NCBI GenBank assembly: GCA_003427395.1
Contig: BFEA01000194.1
Location: 1,782,097-1,812,624 of the forward strand
DNA: 30,528 bases
Origin: Chara braunii
Lineage: Eukaryota > Streptophyta > Charophyceae > Charales > Characeae
Direction of reading: 5' to 3'
Part shown: positions 18,379-28,771 of the stretch, one piece after another
Position numbering within the stretch: position 1 is the stretch's first letter
Layout of the letters: each line of letters begins with the position of its first letter
Notes under the pieces: generated by a model
Told to the model about the DNA's origin: nothing
Databases searched by the model: none
Seen by the model: the letters and a program-made list of their open reading frames with translations, nothing else
Made by a program: the position numbers and the translations under genes

Positions 18379-19318
18379 TGAGGGCCTCGCCACACCGATG
18401 TTGAAACCATGAAGAATTTGACATGCGTCAGATCATTTTTAACATCCGCGCTTTCAACACAGAAGCCGCCTTCGCCACACAGCACCTGTCAAAGAGGTGG
18501 GATCTCGAGACCATGGATCTGAAGGAGGTGGTTCAACAGTGCTATGTGGCAGTCGCGCATTGGGCATCTGGGACATTACAAGTCCACCAAGTTCCGAATG
18601 TGTACAAGCTAACTCCCCAGTCCTGTGCAGCAAAGGGGGAAAAAAGAAGTTATCAGCGCCCAGGCAAAGAAAAGGCTGCGTTTTTCGACAACTGCTGTAG
18701 AAAGGCAAGAAAGCAATGTGGAGTCCGCGTCAGACACACATGTCGAAAGTGGTGCAGCTTTCACAACCTCTGAAAGGAGATGTCGAGTTTGGGCCCGCTG
18801 CAGGTGGGTGTTCTGACAATTGTCGAATCGGTTTTGGCATTTTTCCTTCGACAGTCTGTGTGGCGAAGAAAAAATGTTGAAACTCCTGCTTCTGACATTT
18901 GTGTGGAGATGTCCTTAGGGCCTCGCCACACCACTGTCGATAACACGATTTTCGATAGTTTCTCTTGGCCACACAGGCTGTCGAAATTGGAGACGGGAAG
19001 AAAATTCACAAGTTGTCAGAGAATGCTTTTCGACACCTCCTGTCGAAAGTTGTTGAATCCCCAGCCTGCTACTCCAATGCTTACGACAGTCCTCGGGTGC
19101 CGCTTCGACTTCTCTTCGAAATTTAGTGAGTAGTGAGTGGGTGTGAGGTCGGGATGGACTAATGCTTGTCGTACCCTCAGGCGTGTTCGTTTTTTTCCAT
19201 CTTGCATTCACAAGTGCGTCCATTCTACAGTGCTGTGTCCAAGAGAGGCTGTCAAATTTATTCTGACAGCCAACAATTTTTTTCGCCTTTCGACAGTGGT
19301 GTGGCGAGCGCCTTAGTG
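18376..19318. mobile_element. CACTA-like non-autonomous DNA transposon with subterminal repeats
   Basis: Left end reads (G)ACTGAGGGCCTCGCCACACC then a TGTTGAAA-type block. The right end, complemented, reads CACTAAGGCGCTCGCCACACC then CTGTCGAAA, giving an inverted repeat of about 31 bp. The unit TCGCCACACN(N)CTGTCGAAA recurs inside in both orientations (near 18470, 18848, 18915, 18967), with further CTGTCGAA/TTCGACAG copies near 18687, 18740, 19030 and 19230. CACTA termini with dense subterminal repeats are typical of EnSpm/CACTA elements, where repeats bind transposase. No transposase is encoded. The full internal end at 18909 may mark a nested or duplicated element. The 3-bp target duplication is not clear. 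Confidence 0.65.
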
Positions 19319-19406
19319 CTTTTCTTTTACCTGTACACAACTACTCGAGGGACCTGGCCTTCGGTAACTGAATTCTAGAACATGGCATGATACAAACGAG
19401 CGTCAC

Positions 19407-19460
19407 AAAAAAAAAAAAACGAACTTCGACAACAAGAAAAAAAGAAAAAAAGAAAAAAAG
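19407..19460. repeat. A-rich tracts, (A)13 and (AAAAAAAG)n
   Basis: A 13-base A run at 19407-19419 and an A7-8/G run ending at 19460, in a stretch with no gene. Confidence 0.7.
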
Positions 19461-19539
19461 TAGCGCCGCCAAAGTCGCTACAACTGAAATAGGAGTCATA
19501 GGACCACTCCCACACCAGCTGAAAATGCCACCTGGGACA

Positions 19540-19649
19540 CTACAGTCTTCCCCCGAACATAACGCACCCTGAAATTGAACGTATACAAACGATATTTCCG
19601 GTCCGTACAGCCAAGATGAGGGTGCGTTGTGTTCGGGGGAAGACGGTAG
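19540..19649. mobile_element. 110-bp foldback MITE
   Basis: 31-bp inverted repeats at 19540-19570 and 19619-19649, differing at about three positions: GTCTTCCCCCGAAC..AACGCACCCT and its complement, with a 48-base centre that has no coding capacity. The repeat ends do not match the 16.8 kb MITE or the CACTA-like element, so it is a separate family. Confidence 0.75.
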
Positions 19650-19696
19650 CTTCCTTGGAGAGACTTGGACTAGACAGCTTGGCCGTGGCAGGCGCG

Positions 19697-19746
19697 AAAA
19701 AAAAAAAAAAAAGTCGAAGGTGCAAAAAAAAAAAAAAAAAAAAAAA
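19697..19746. repeat. Two poly(A) tracts separated by 11 bases
   Basis: A16 at 19697-19712 and A23 at 19724-19746 around GTCGAAGGTGC. Probably 3' ends of one or two plus-strand retroposed sequences whose bodies I cannot define. Confidence 0.6.
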
Positions 19747-19804
19747 CACAACCGCTACCTCCCGTTTTTGCCAATTATCAAACTGGTAGGCCGTCGAACG
19801 CACA

Positions 19805-20313
19805 GTTTACTGTTTTTCTTGCAGTTTCAAACTGGTCTTCGCCCAAGCTTGCAGTGGACTGTTATTACTGCGAATTCGAAACTGTGCAGCGGTCTGTGCA
19901 GCGGTCACAGGCGCAGTTGTCTCTATGTTGTGTTTGCAGATGGGGTAGGATACAAAATTGGCCTGGTAGTTAGTCGAGGGCGGTTTTGACACGAAGCGAT
20001 AGGCTCTTGTTGGTGGAGTCCGTGTGGTGAGTAGTCCCCAGTCTCCTGGTTTCCATGTATGTGTCTCTCTTAGGAGGGTCGTCCATTAGGGGGGGATGCT
20101 TTGGAGGATTTCTGCCAGGTTGGTGGTCAGTAGGTGGCAGCCTCTTAAGGGAGTGCGAAGGTCCTGTGCGGTGTGCCATTCTTGTCGGTCCTCGGACCAC
20201 AGGTGTTTGACCTGCCATACTCCTCTCTCCACCCAAGACAGCCATCTCCGGTCTTTGGTCCGAAGGGTCCACGGTCTGCCCTCTGTGTCCTTGATCCAAG
20301 GGTTGAGAGTCTG
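19805..20313 (-). pseudogene. Third LINE: ORF2 fragment (region between RT and zinc finger)
   Basis: On the minus strand from 20313, in one frame: NPWIKDTEGRPW, RRWLSWVERGVWQVKHLW, QEWHTAQDLRTPLR, then a TAA (20086-20088), WTTLLRETHTWKPGDWGLL and on to QFRIRSN before a stop near 19807. This matches LINE-II NRWVTDVRGCV, WKSWVRKEILRVWDLW, QDWKTGDQMRATLR and LKEGDWVV in the same order and spacing, ending at a point equivalent to MYRVRV. Identity is low, so this is a more diverged or older subfamily. It is truncated at both ends, and no tail or poly(A) was identified directly downstream. Confidence 0.6.
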
Positions 20314-21431
20314 CTAGCTACTTAAGTTTCACCAGGCGGCCAAGAAGCTGACCGAAGAGGCAGACCAGGAAATAAAAACATTGTAGTATAGAGAATCGGG
20401 TCTTCTTATTGACCGAAGAAGGGTGGGGGTTGGGGGAAGGGAGAGTTTTTGGCCTACATGAACTGGGGTCACTCATAGGTGGTGAAACACCTACTTCCGG
20501 CTGTCATGTAGGTAATCACCCTCGGCTGTGTAGCCATACATCTCTCTCCTCTAGAAGCAATTGTCGTCCCAGTCAAATGTCTGTTCTATTGAACAATCCA
20601 CATGTTAAGCCCCCTGCTAGCCCCTAATAAGAATGTAGACCAGATAGTAGCAGACAATAGGTCGGATGACAGTCAACAAGGCTCAAGGGTTTAAGGGTTT
20701 AAGGGTTCAAGGGTCTATTAAGGGTTAGGAGACCTGCTGTAACACTTGGGTGTATTGGTAGCATAATTGTGTTGGCTAGAATTAGTCCACTGACAAATGG
20801 ACTAACACATGCATGTATCATAGGAACACACTCAGGAACACTCTCAACCACATTATACATAGCACTTTGTGATATGGAACAAGAAACACATGTGACAACG
20901 CCATCACCTATACACAACATGCGTCAACATCCTATAGCACATATACAGGCATAGACACATCAGGATATGGCATTGACTACATAATTAGTAATCGATAGTA
21001 TTCCATTTGTAACAGGTTACAACATCCATACTGGGTCATAATAACTCGCAGCCAGGAGGCTGCGCTTGTGTGGGTTCCATTTTCGTCGTTTCATTTCTTT
21101 CTATTTTCGGTAAGGTCGCGCAGTACAACTTCGCTAGGACGGCTTAGTTTGGGGTCTCCGACAGCAGAAAATACGGTCCGGTTGCAGTCGTCCCTAAGAC
21201 CGGTAGTAGTGCAGGTTATCTTGTCAAGGTCCATGCAGTTTAGTATAGGGCACCATCCATTGTTTCCCTATTGAGGGATAGAGTTTTTTCAGGTTGCAAA
21301 CTGGGGGCGGGCGATTTGTGTCTAGGTAGTTTCGCTTTGTTTTTTTTCTCTTCTACTGCATCTTCCCACAAATACAGTATCGAAGCATTGATCTACTGAA
21401 TCTTTCCCAACAAAAAAGCTCATTCGGTTTC
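20314..21431. other. Unrecognised stretch with a short AAGGGTTT repeat
   Basis: No gene found. 20683-20730 holds about five imperfect AAGGGTTT/AAGGGTT(C) units. The period is eight, not the seven of the plant telomere repeat. The rest is single-copy looking sequence with no recognisable motif. Confidence 0.45.
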
Positions 21432-21491
21432 AAAAAAAAAAAAAGGAAGGGCGGTGGAACTAGTGCGTAAAAAAAAAAAAAAAAAAAAAAA
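21432..21491. repeat. Two poly(A) tracts separated by about 24 bases
   Basis: A13 at 21432-21444 and A23 at 21469-21491. They resemble the paired tracts at 19697-19746 in layout, though spacer sequences differ. Likely retroposon 3' ends of unknown identity. Confidence 0.55.
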
Positions 21492-21819
21492 GAAGTTGTT
21501 TACTCCGCCCAAGTAACGAAATCTAGAACAGACAAAACAAAACGTATTGACTTTCGGAAAACAAGAGAAGAAAAAACACTTTTACCTTTGCCCCAAGAGC
21601 TGTGGAGATAGAGGGCCTTGCTCCACCACCGAGCAAATGTGCAACATGAGCATGAATCGTCTCGTAGAACACAGGTAGGTACACTGCTAGTAGTTTAGAG
21701 CTTGAAATGCCCTTTTTCCTGGCGGCGTGTGGGGTGGTACAGCCCTCAGTAGCTTGCTATTCGTTTTTCTTTTTCTTTTCTTTTTCTTTTTTTTTTCCCT
21801 GCTATAGAAGCATCAGGGA

Positions 21820-22300
21820 TCCAGCCAGCGTCCTAGCTCAATTGGGTAGGCACACAAGTGGCATTCAGGAGGTTGTGGGTTCAATCCCCACGGTTGCCTG
21901 TGGCACTCTTGGTGCCATCCAACTGAGATAGTGAGCAGGATGTTCCCAGTCGGTATCAGTAAGGTCGTCAGCCAACACGGGTGTGAGTGCACGTGTGAGG
22001 GGGTTGAGTGTGGTGTGTGGGAGAGTGTTGGCTTTGGACACTACCATCCAGAAGGCTGCCCATCCCCCACTTCATAAGACCTTTGCCCAGCTTACTGTCT
22101 AGAACATAAAGCATGCTACCTGAATGGCTGCGTCCCCGCATTTGACACAGTATAACAGTAACACTATTGAGCGACAGCTCACTAAAGTCTACATTTAGAA
22201 CAGATCTGAAGGAGGGATGGGCCCTTGGTCTCTGCACCCTTCAACTATACTCATACTTGCATTGATTTTGTTTCATAGCCCTTGTTTCTTATATTGTACT
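21820..22300 (+). mobile_element. SINE-A relative with tRNA-like head
   Basis: Box A TAGCTCAATTGG at 21834-21845 and box B GGTTCAATCCC at 21878-21888, with AAGTGGCATTCAGGAGGTTG between them exactly as in the SINE-A copy at 29.3 kb. The body shares GCCAACACGGGTGTGAGTG and GTGTGGTGTGTGGGAGAGTG with SINE-A and then diverges. The next sequence is the LINE 3' tail (22305-22403), so the full unit may be a tRNA-headed SINE with a LINE-derived 3' end. No poly(A) is visible after the tail. Confidence 0.75.
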
Positions 22301-22304
22301 CTAC

Positions 22305-22403
22305 AGGGACGCTGGACCCGATTTCCAGCAGGTGATGCTCCCCACCAATAGATGGAGCCTCCCCAAGGGTGCTAGTGGTGCCTGCTTTTACCAGCACCCC
22401 TAG
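22305..22403 (+). other. LINE 3' tail, copy following a SINE body
   Basis: GGGACGCTGGACCCGATTTC with the hairpin GCTGGA/TCCAGC at 22311-22329, then GCTCC ... GGAGC, matching LINE-I (1-95) closely through TACCAGCAC. The poly(A) expected at 22404 is missing. Confidence 0.8.
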
Positions 22404-22799
22404 CATCAACTCGGGCTACCTACCACTACTTCTAAATGCCTGTCCAGGGGTCAGGACCCACTAGCACCATATTCTACCGTGGGACAGTGGCCTGTGACAC
22501 CCTTTTGGCATTTGAAAAATGGTTTCTGTATTTTTCCAGATTTGAAAAGCTCTCTTTCTACGAGTTAAAGAAAGTAAAATCCAGCTTAGGGTGCTCCCGT
22601 CAGCCAATGGGCTGTGAGCCGTGGAATTCGTTGCCGCTTTTTCTGGGTGTGTGCTGCACTCAGCCAATGGGCTGGGTCCTCTGAAGGTCCTTGCTGTCAG
22701 GCCATTATGATATTTGGCAGTACGCACTTGTTTTCTTTTTGTCGGCTTTTTTGTGCACGCGAAGCACTGTAGCAGGTCACGATATTGCCCCCCCCCAAA
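22404..22799. other. Unrecognised stretch; repeated CAGCCAATGGGCTG
   Basis: No gene recognised. CAGCCAATGGGCTG occurs twice, near 22600 and 22660. It contains CCAAT and is nearly palindromic. A C-run at 22787-22796 borders the LINE-II 5' junction. Confidence 0.4.
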
Positions 22800-22804
22800 A
22801 AAAT

Positions 22805-23665
22805 CTGGAAAACACAACGCTGCTACAGTGATTTGGGACGAGGCTTATATACAACTCTTCTCCCTATTGGATGAGAGCCCCAGCCTGAAACAGGCTTTGA
22901 AACAAGGCCTATCCCCGGACATCAATTGGCAATAGGTTTTGAACAGAATTTGGAACATCGTTCACAGAAAATTCCAGCCTCCCACAATGGCTGAAGCACC
23001 CGCAACTGCCAAACACACACCAGGTCCCAAGAGACAGTAAACTCCCCCGGATGAGCCCACACAACAGGCCATGCACGCTGCCCACACCGAACAGGGAGAG
23101 AGAGAGGCCGCGGAGGCAGAAGAAACAGGCCTTTCAAAGCGGGCCAAACTGCGTCACCTAATTGAAGAAGGGCTATATCATAAGAGCTTGCCAAAGGGAA
23201 ACAAGTTACTGGTGTTACCGATCAGGAGGAAAGCCGGGAAATGGGACTTCGGTCTGTCACCTGCCGAGTCCGAGGACCCCTATACCCTTGCCTATGGAGG
23301 GATGACACTACACGGTTGGCACATGCAGAGGGAAGGGGCACTTAGGACTCAGGAAGTCATGGAATTCATTGCTAGTCACTATGAACCAGGAGCAATGGCC
23401 ACCATCAGCGTATCGACGGAAGGCTTGAAGATGGCCTACAAGGATCTCTACGTGAGATTCAAAGAAAACAAGGAGGCAGGATTGCAATGGACCAATGGTA
23501 CACACACAACATGCTCCTGGATATCCACCAATTAAAGATCAAGCCGAGTAATATCTGGCGACCAATGAAATACTCATATCCATTTGCACGATATTGAGGA
23601 AAAACATCCTCGACAAGGGACTAGATTGGGAGACGCAAGAATGGACGCGGCTACTAAACAGATAA
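22805..23665 (+). pseudogene. LINE-II ORFX remnant
   Basis: Begins with WDEAYIQLFSLLDESPSLKQ, the partner of LINE-I WDLSYIQLLDILNSSPSLRK. An in-frame TAG near 22934 is followed by further similarity (RIWNIVHRKFQPP). 23071-23535 carries the conserved C-terminal domain: KLRHLIEEG, PIRRKAGKWDFGLSP, YGGMTLHGW, ASHYEPGA, VRFKENKEAGLQW. Near 23500 the frame shifts and continues as NMLLDIHQLKIKP then CTILRKN, ending at a TAA at 23663-23665, 34 bases before the ORF2 ATG. The same order and spacing as LINE-I. Function unknown. Confidence 0.75.
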
Positions 23666-23699
23666 GGAAGGGCCAGAGGGTACATAGTCACAACCTACG

Positions 23700-24597
23700 A
23701 TGGACTGGGTAGAAGTGGTGTATGGGAGAAACAAAAATTGGAAACGCAGTCTGCAGCAAGCGGACCTAGATATCAGAACGATTAATGTAAACGGTCTAGC
23801 GTCACACAACCCGGAAAAAATTAAGTATTATGGGCTTGATGAGAGGGGTGGGGGGAAGATCATGGCTGGACTTGGTATGCGTTCAAGAGACCCACCTAAT
23901 GGACACACCCGAACACCACAGGGCCCACAAACAAGCCTGGCCCTACCAAAGCTACCAAGCATTCGCCCCATGTCCGGGGAGCTCAGGGGTAGCAATCTAG
24001 ATCCCGTCGGAATCACGATTGGAAGTTCTATACTGGGAGAAGGATGAGGAGGAGGGACGGTGGGGGAAAGTGTTGGGTATGTTGGAACTAAAAATCATGT
24101 GTATAGTAGCCATATATGACCCAAACACAACCCGTGAAAGAAGGACCTTCTTTGAAAAAATAAAAACAATCCCTATCCATGAGGTCCCATTAATATTAGC
24201 AGGTGACTTTAATGCGGCACCGGACAGGTGGCTCGACCAATGGAGAGTCTTTCATACCACTGCACATAACGCAGAGGAGGACGAGCGGATGTTGAGAGAA
24301 TTGTGCACTCCACTTTTGCTCTTTGACACCTTCAGGCGTAGCTACCCTACTGAAGGAGTCCTTACGTGCACCCAAAACAATGATCCCGCTAGATTATCTA
24401 AATCCCGCATCGACCTAATCCTGGCTTCAGAAGAACTGGGAGGGCAACTTTCGGTGGCGGCAATACTACCAACCAGCCTGTACCCCGGGCTATACCACAT
24501 GATGTGCATGGCAGTATGGACTTTTCGTAGACGACCAGACCAGGGAGTCAGCTACTATAAACTAATCACCTCATTGCTTAAAACTAAGTCCTTCTAG
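23700..24597 (+). pseudogene. LINE-II ORF2 AP endonuclease domain, mutated
   Basis: ATG at 23700 (MDWVEVVYGRN). The frame shifts near 23840, where VCVQETHLMD with the catalytic Glu (23887-23889) is found in a second frame, and shifts back by about 24019. PLILAGDFNAAPDR and KSRIDLILAS are intact. In the position of the catalytic SDH motif it reads GLYH: Asp is replaced by Tyr (24493-24495), which would abolish nicking even without the frameshifts. Confidence 0.85.
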
Positions 24598-26411
24598 AGG
24601 TACCTACAACACGCCTGAGACTTCTGGAAAGATTCTCACCCACAACAAGAATCACAAACTGCCTGGTTTAACAATGGTTTGTTCTTCATGGTCAAAAAGA
24701 GCAATAAATACTCCAAACAACTAGCTGCCCAGAGACATCAGCAAGAAGTCAAAATTATGCAAAACATAGTGAATGCAGAACAGCAGCAAAATTCGCAAGG
24801 GCAGGAACAAAGGACCGCTGAATTACAAGCTCGTATACAAGAACTAAAGAATCAACTTTTTAAACATGCACAGTATCGATGGCAAGGAGCCCAAACAAGG
24901 GCAAGGCTATCCAGATTCTCCACGGAAGGGGCGATGGACCCTCACTTCTTCAGTCTGGCTAGAGCACGAACCCAGAGAACCACGATCGAAGCACTTTATG
25001 AACCTAATGCGAGGGATTCAGACCCGGCCATTACTACAGTCCGTTGTACAAAGATAACATATGACTTCTATAATGATTTATTTTCTTCACATATAGACAA
25101 ATCGGATGCACCATATCACGACCGCATAATACAAGAATTCTTGGAACCAGTGAATAAAACACTAACATCTGAACAACGCGATGCTCTGGAAGCCCCACTC
25201 TCCAACCGCGAGATATGGGTTGCCCTTCTGCAAATGGAGGAGGAAAAAGCCTCGGGGATAGACGGCTTCCCTAAAGAGTTTTGGGAAGTCACATGAGACT
25301 TCATGAGCCAAGACGTTATGGATTTTTACAATGAAGTGTGGCTCACACGGGAAATGAGAGAAAGGGTAGGGCAAGGGATACTAACCCTCCTATATAAAAA
25401 AAAGGATAAAATGGATATCAGAAACTACAAACCAATATTGCTTCTTACAGTAATATACAAAATGTTGTTTAAAGCCCTGACGAACAGAATGATCCCAGTA
25501 ATGGGGGACATCATCCACCCTGCCCAAACCGACTTCATGGAAAACAGGAACATACAAGAAAACATCTTGCTGATTCACGAGATCCTCCAGCTCACGAGAC
25601 AGTCTCGTCAAAACGCGGCCTTAGCCGTCATAGACTTTGAAAAGGCCTAAAATCATGTGGATTGGTTGTTCCTAGACAAATGTTAGGAAAAAATAAACTT
25701 TGGGCCGTACTTCAGATGCTGGATACAAATACTACACCAAAACGCCACAACATGCGTCTAAGTTAATGGAAATTTTGCATCCCCCCTACATCTAGAGCGA
25801 TCGTCCGCCAGAGAGATTCAATTACCCCCTTCCTCTTCCTGATTATAATGGAAGCATTAGCTGTCAATCTTCGAGCAAACAAAAACATCACTAAAATCAG
25901 AGTCACACGCATACCGGAGGACGCAATCCCGGTGTGTTCCCTATTTGCGGATGATCTCACAATTATGGCAGAGGTCACGCACCACAACATGGAGGAAATC
26001 CAACAGATGATGGATAGGTTTGCTAAAGTTTCCGACATGAAAGTGAATTGGGGATCTAAGACAGAAGAATGGTGGATTCATTACCAACGGGGACGTCATC
26101 CAGGCTCGCCACACATTGCATGGAAGCCATTAGAGGCCCCGATAAGGATCCTAGGGGTATCCATGACTACAGAAGGACGGCCATCAATCAACGACGAGTG
26201 GATTAGCGCCCCGACTCAACACAAACTTAACAAGTGGAGAAACAAACACACATCCCTCTTCAGTCGAGCCCTAGTTCTCAATAATGTGATTTTTGCAGCA
26301 TTATGGTATAAGTCTATGTTGTGTCCATTAAGCAAAGCGGCCCTGAGAGGTTTAAGGAAAAAGGCAGCAGCGTCTTATGGAGGGGGGATGGAGAGCAGAC
26401 CAATGCAATAA
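24598..26411 (+). pseudogene. LINE-II ORF2 reverse transcriptase domain
   Basis: 24679-25296 is the pre-RT region, with a Gln-rich helix, YRWQGAQTRARLSRF and LLQMEEEKASGIDGFPKEFW, here better preserved than in LINE-I. A TGA at 25294-25296 replaces a Trp. 25303-25650 has LLYKKKDKMDIRNYKPILLL and VIDFEKA, where motif A is cut by TAA (25648-25650). 25660-25850 is damaged: stops, and the RQGDP block is lost. 25848-26411 has FADDLTIM (25944-25955) and LGVSMTTEGRPSINDEWI. Inactive. Confidence 0.88.
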
Positions 26412-27390
26412 GCCGAGTTGCCTGGGACTCGGTTATCCAACCGAAAGCAAGGGGAGGTCTGAGAATAATTGACCCTGCCACGCAAGTACAGGCATTACGA
26501 GTACAATGGATAAAAATAAATTATCTTTGCCCCCCAAAGCCCGTGGTGCGTTTTAGCCCTGGAGCATCTGGCCCGGTTGGCCCCGGCAACCCCCCATACG
26601 ATTCACCCGCTGACCTAGTTGGAGGATCGATTCTGTACAATCTCACGCAAGCTCCCACATGGAAGGGAGGAGTCAAAAGGAGGTGGTCACACGTTGGATA
26701 ACTTTTGGTCATCTCTGCTGCAAACCTGGCGTCAACTTCCGCTCCCAGACAGGTTTCACCCCAACCGTTGGGAAGAGGTCCCCCTCCAACCCCTCTTTGA
26801 AAATAGATGGGTGACAGACGTGAGGGGCTGCGTCATGACAAGCTCATACCCACCCTGGAAGAGCTGGGTAAGAAAGGAGATACTAAGAGTATGGGACCTT
26901 TGGGACAAGGACAACCAAGATTGGAAAACAGGGGACCAAATGCGAGCAACCCTAAGATACTACCATCACATAGACGAGTCACTGGAAAGCCTTATCGAAA
27001 TCATCTCACTGAAATGGTACCGGATCCTCAAACGGGGTCCCACGTTGAAGGAAGGAGATTGGGTGGTGAACACAGGATCCCGTTGAAGGCCGCCCTGGTA
27101 CATATGGTTTCGCCCCAAATAGTCTTGGTTGAAGACTACGCTATTGCCAAAGCAGGCATTCTTCAAGGGAGCAGAGCAGCTTTCGAATGGAGAGATAAAA
27201 CGACAATGTACCGGGTAAGAGTTATAGAAGAAAAGGGACAAAGGGTGGTGTTCCAGCCAGACAAACCAATCCAGGACCTGCCCCTGGACCCGGTGGAACG
27301 GACCTGGCAGTCCCCCCAAAGGAGGGAAGCCACCAAGACAGGCCGTACCAGCTTGCACCAGCTAACGGTCAAATCAACATACAAAATGTT
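26412..27390 (+). pseudogene. LINE-II ORF2 region between RT core and zinc finger
   Basis: RVAWDSVIQPKARGGLRIID and LRVQWIKI (to about 26520), then after a frame change NFWSSLLQTWRQLPLPDR, ENRWVTDVRGCV, WVRKEILRVWDLW and LKEGDWVV (to 27086), then another frame: YAIAKAGILQG, MYRVRVIEEKG, DLPLDPVERTW, HQLTVKSTYKMFR. A close structural match to LINE-I 2445-1117 and to the fragment at 19.8-20.3 kb. Confidence 0.78.
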
Positions 27391-28058
27391 TAGACTTAAA
27401 AGGTATCTAAAAGATATGATTAACGATAGATGGGCTAGACACTTGAATGTGGACCGTATCCTCCTGTCACCAATCAAATGGTTTAAGGAACAGAAGTATA
27501 AACCTATGAAAATCACCTCCCTACAGCGGCAGATAGCTCACCGCTGTCTGCCAACCAATGACTAGTTGACAGACCGAACAAACCTTGAACAAAGAGGTCT
27601 GATGCTCCCATGGTGCCGGCGGTGTCAGAGCCTCTTCCGAGTCTTCCCTTCCTATAAGAAGGCGGAGACCATCGAACATATTTTCATGCAATGTCCGATT
27701 GCTCAATTCACATGGAGATGGTGGGATCGTATATGGCGAAAAATGGAACCCGACATCCCCTAGCCCTGGTCATGGCAAGCCATACTGGCTGGCCATTGGC
27801 CGCAGGCAGAAACAGCCACAACCTTTGTAGAGAACATGTACAAATTAGGAAGGAGGGCGGTGATATGGGCACTCTGGTGGCAAAGATGAACCCTGGCTAT
27901 GGAAAAGGTACGGGTGGAGGGGTTAGAAATTACAGAACAGATCCAGCAGCAGGTCCACTTTGAACTCACACATAGATGGTTGGACACAAAGTCACAATTA
28001 GACCTCCTTAGACAAACTGGAGACGTCAAGAGATGGATTACGACATTCTGCACAGATT
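27391..28058 (+). pseudogene. LINE-II ORF2 zinc-binding domain and C-terminal extension
   Basis: DRWARHLNVDRILL, AHRCLPTND, a TAG at 27563-27565 in place of Trp, then PWCRRC and ETIEHIFMQC: the C-x2-C ... H-x4-C ligands of the zf-RVT domain remain. Past 27763, with one stop, similarity to LINE-I continues: W.WQAILAGHW, LGRRAVIWALWW, then a Q-rich helix (ITEQIQQQVHFEL) to about 28058. The extension is conserved in both LINEs. Confidence 0.78.
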
Positions 28059-28480
28059 AGGTAGGAGGGGAAATAGAAGGATGGATTGCAAAAGTGGAGT
28101 GGAGTGGTGACAGAGGAGAAGGGACGCGGGACTTGGAAGAAATGAGAGACTACCAGCTAGTTTCTAAGGACTGTATAAATAATAAATATAGAACCCTCGT
28201 TCCCACTAGCCCCCCCCCTCGGATTTCCCAGATCCCTTCCCCCCCCATGCCCTGTCACTGGCGGAAATTTTGTCCTGAATATGTTGGCGGTCACATGTGG
28301 AACTCCTCCCTGGAGCCCCCTGGGGAGGAGTCCGCTATTCGTGACAATGAGCAGGTTTTGGAGGAGCAGTCTTCAGGATCGTATCAGCCCTTAACGGTTA
28401 GTTGGCGCCCTTTTTTGAGGTTGAAGAGATACAGAAGGCAACGGTTGCTCTTCAAGCCTACAAAAGACCACAATACTAGT
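28059..28480 (+). other. LINE-II 3' UTR, first part
   Basis: An open frame at 28094-28831 runs through here, but it has no similarity to LINE-I and ends in the poly(A), so it is likely not coding. No further structure seen. Confidence 0.5.
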
Positions 28481-28658
28481 TACACCTGCTCAGATAATCC
28501 CTCGGGTTACAAGGTAATCAATGCTGGCGGGTCCTACAATCACTGCGCTCATTTTTCAGACATACCAGATATACCTGCTCAGTCAATCCCCTGGGTTACA
28601 GGAAAATCAATGCTGGCAGGTCTTATAATCACTGCTCTCAGTTTCTCAGACATATTTG
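28481..28658 (+). repeat. 89-bp tandem repeat in LINE-II 3' UTR
   Basis: Units at 28481-28569 and 28570-28658 share ACCTGCTCAG, GGGTTACA, AATCAATGCTGGC and a (C/T)ATAATCACTGC-type block. A short GTACATGGGACA doublet follows near 28659-28688, leading into the 3' tail. Confidence 0.8.
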
Positions 28659-28678
28659 GTACATGGGACATATTCTGT

Positions 28679-28771
28679 ACATGGGACACTGGACCCGTTT
28701 TCCAGCAGGTGACGCTCCCCAACAGTAGATGGAGCCTTCCCGCAGGTGTCAGTGGTGACTGCTCGTACCAG

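Noticed and set aside
18423-18773. 116-residue open frame as a gene
   Set aside because: Lies across the repeat-rich CACTA-like element, has no recognisable motif, and competing frames are equally open.
19340-19803. Phe-rich minus-strand open frames
   Set aside because: Produced by poly(A)/poly(T) tracts.
20683-20730. Telomere-like AAGGGTTT repeats
   Set aside because: The period is eight and imperfect, not the seven-base TTTAGGG plant repeat, and there are only about five units. Treated as a minisatellite.
21800-21833. Antisense LINE tail (CCAGCGTCC) before the SINE head
   Set aside because: The CCAGCG..CCTAGCTCA string is explained by the SINE head, as it also occurs in SINE-B; the hairpin is absent.
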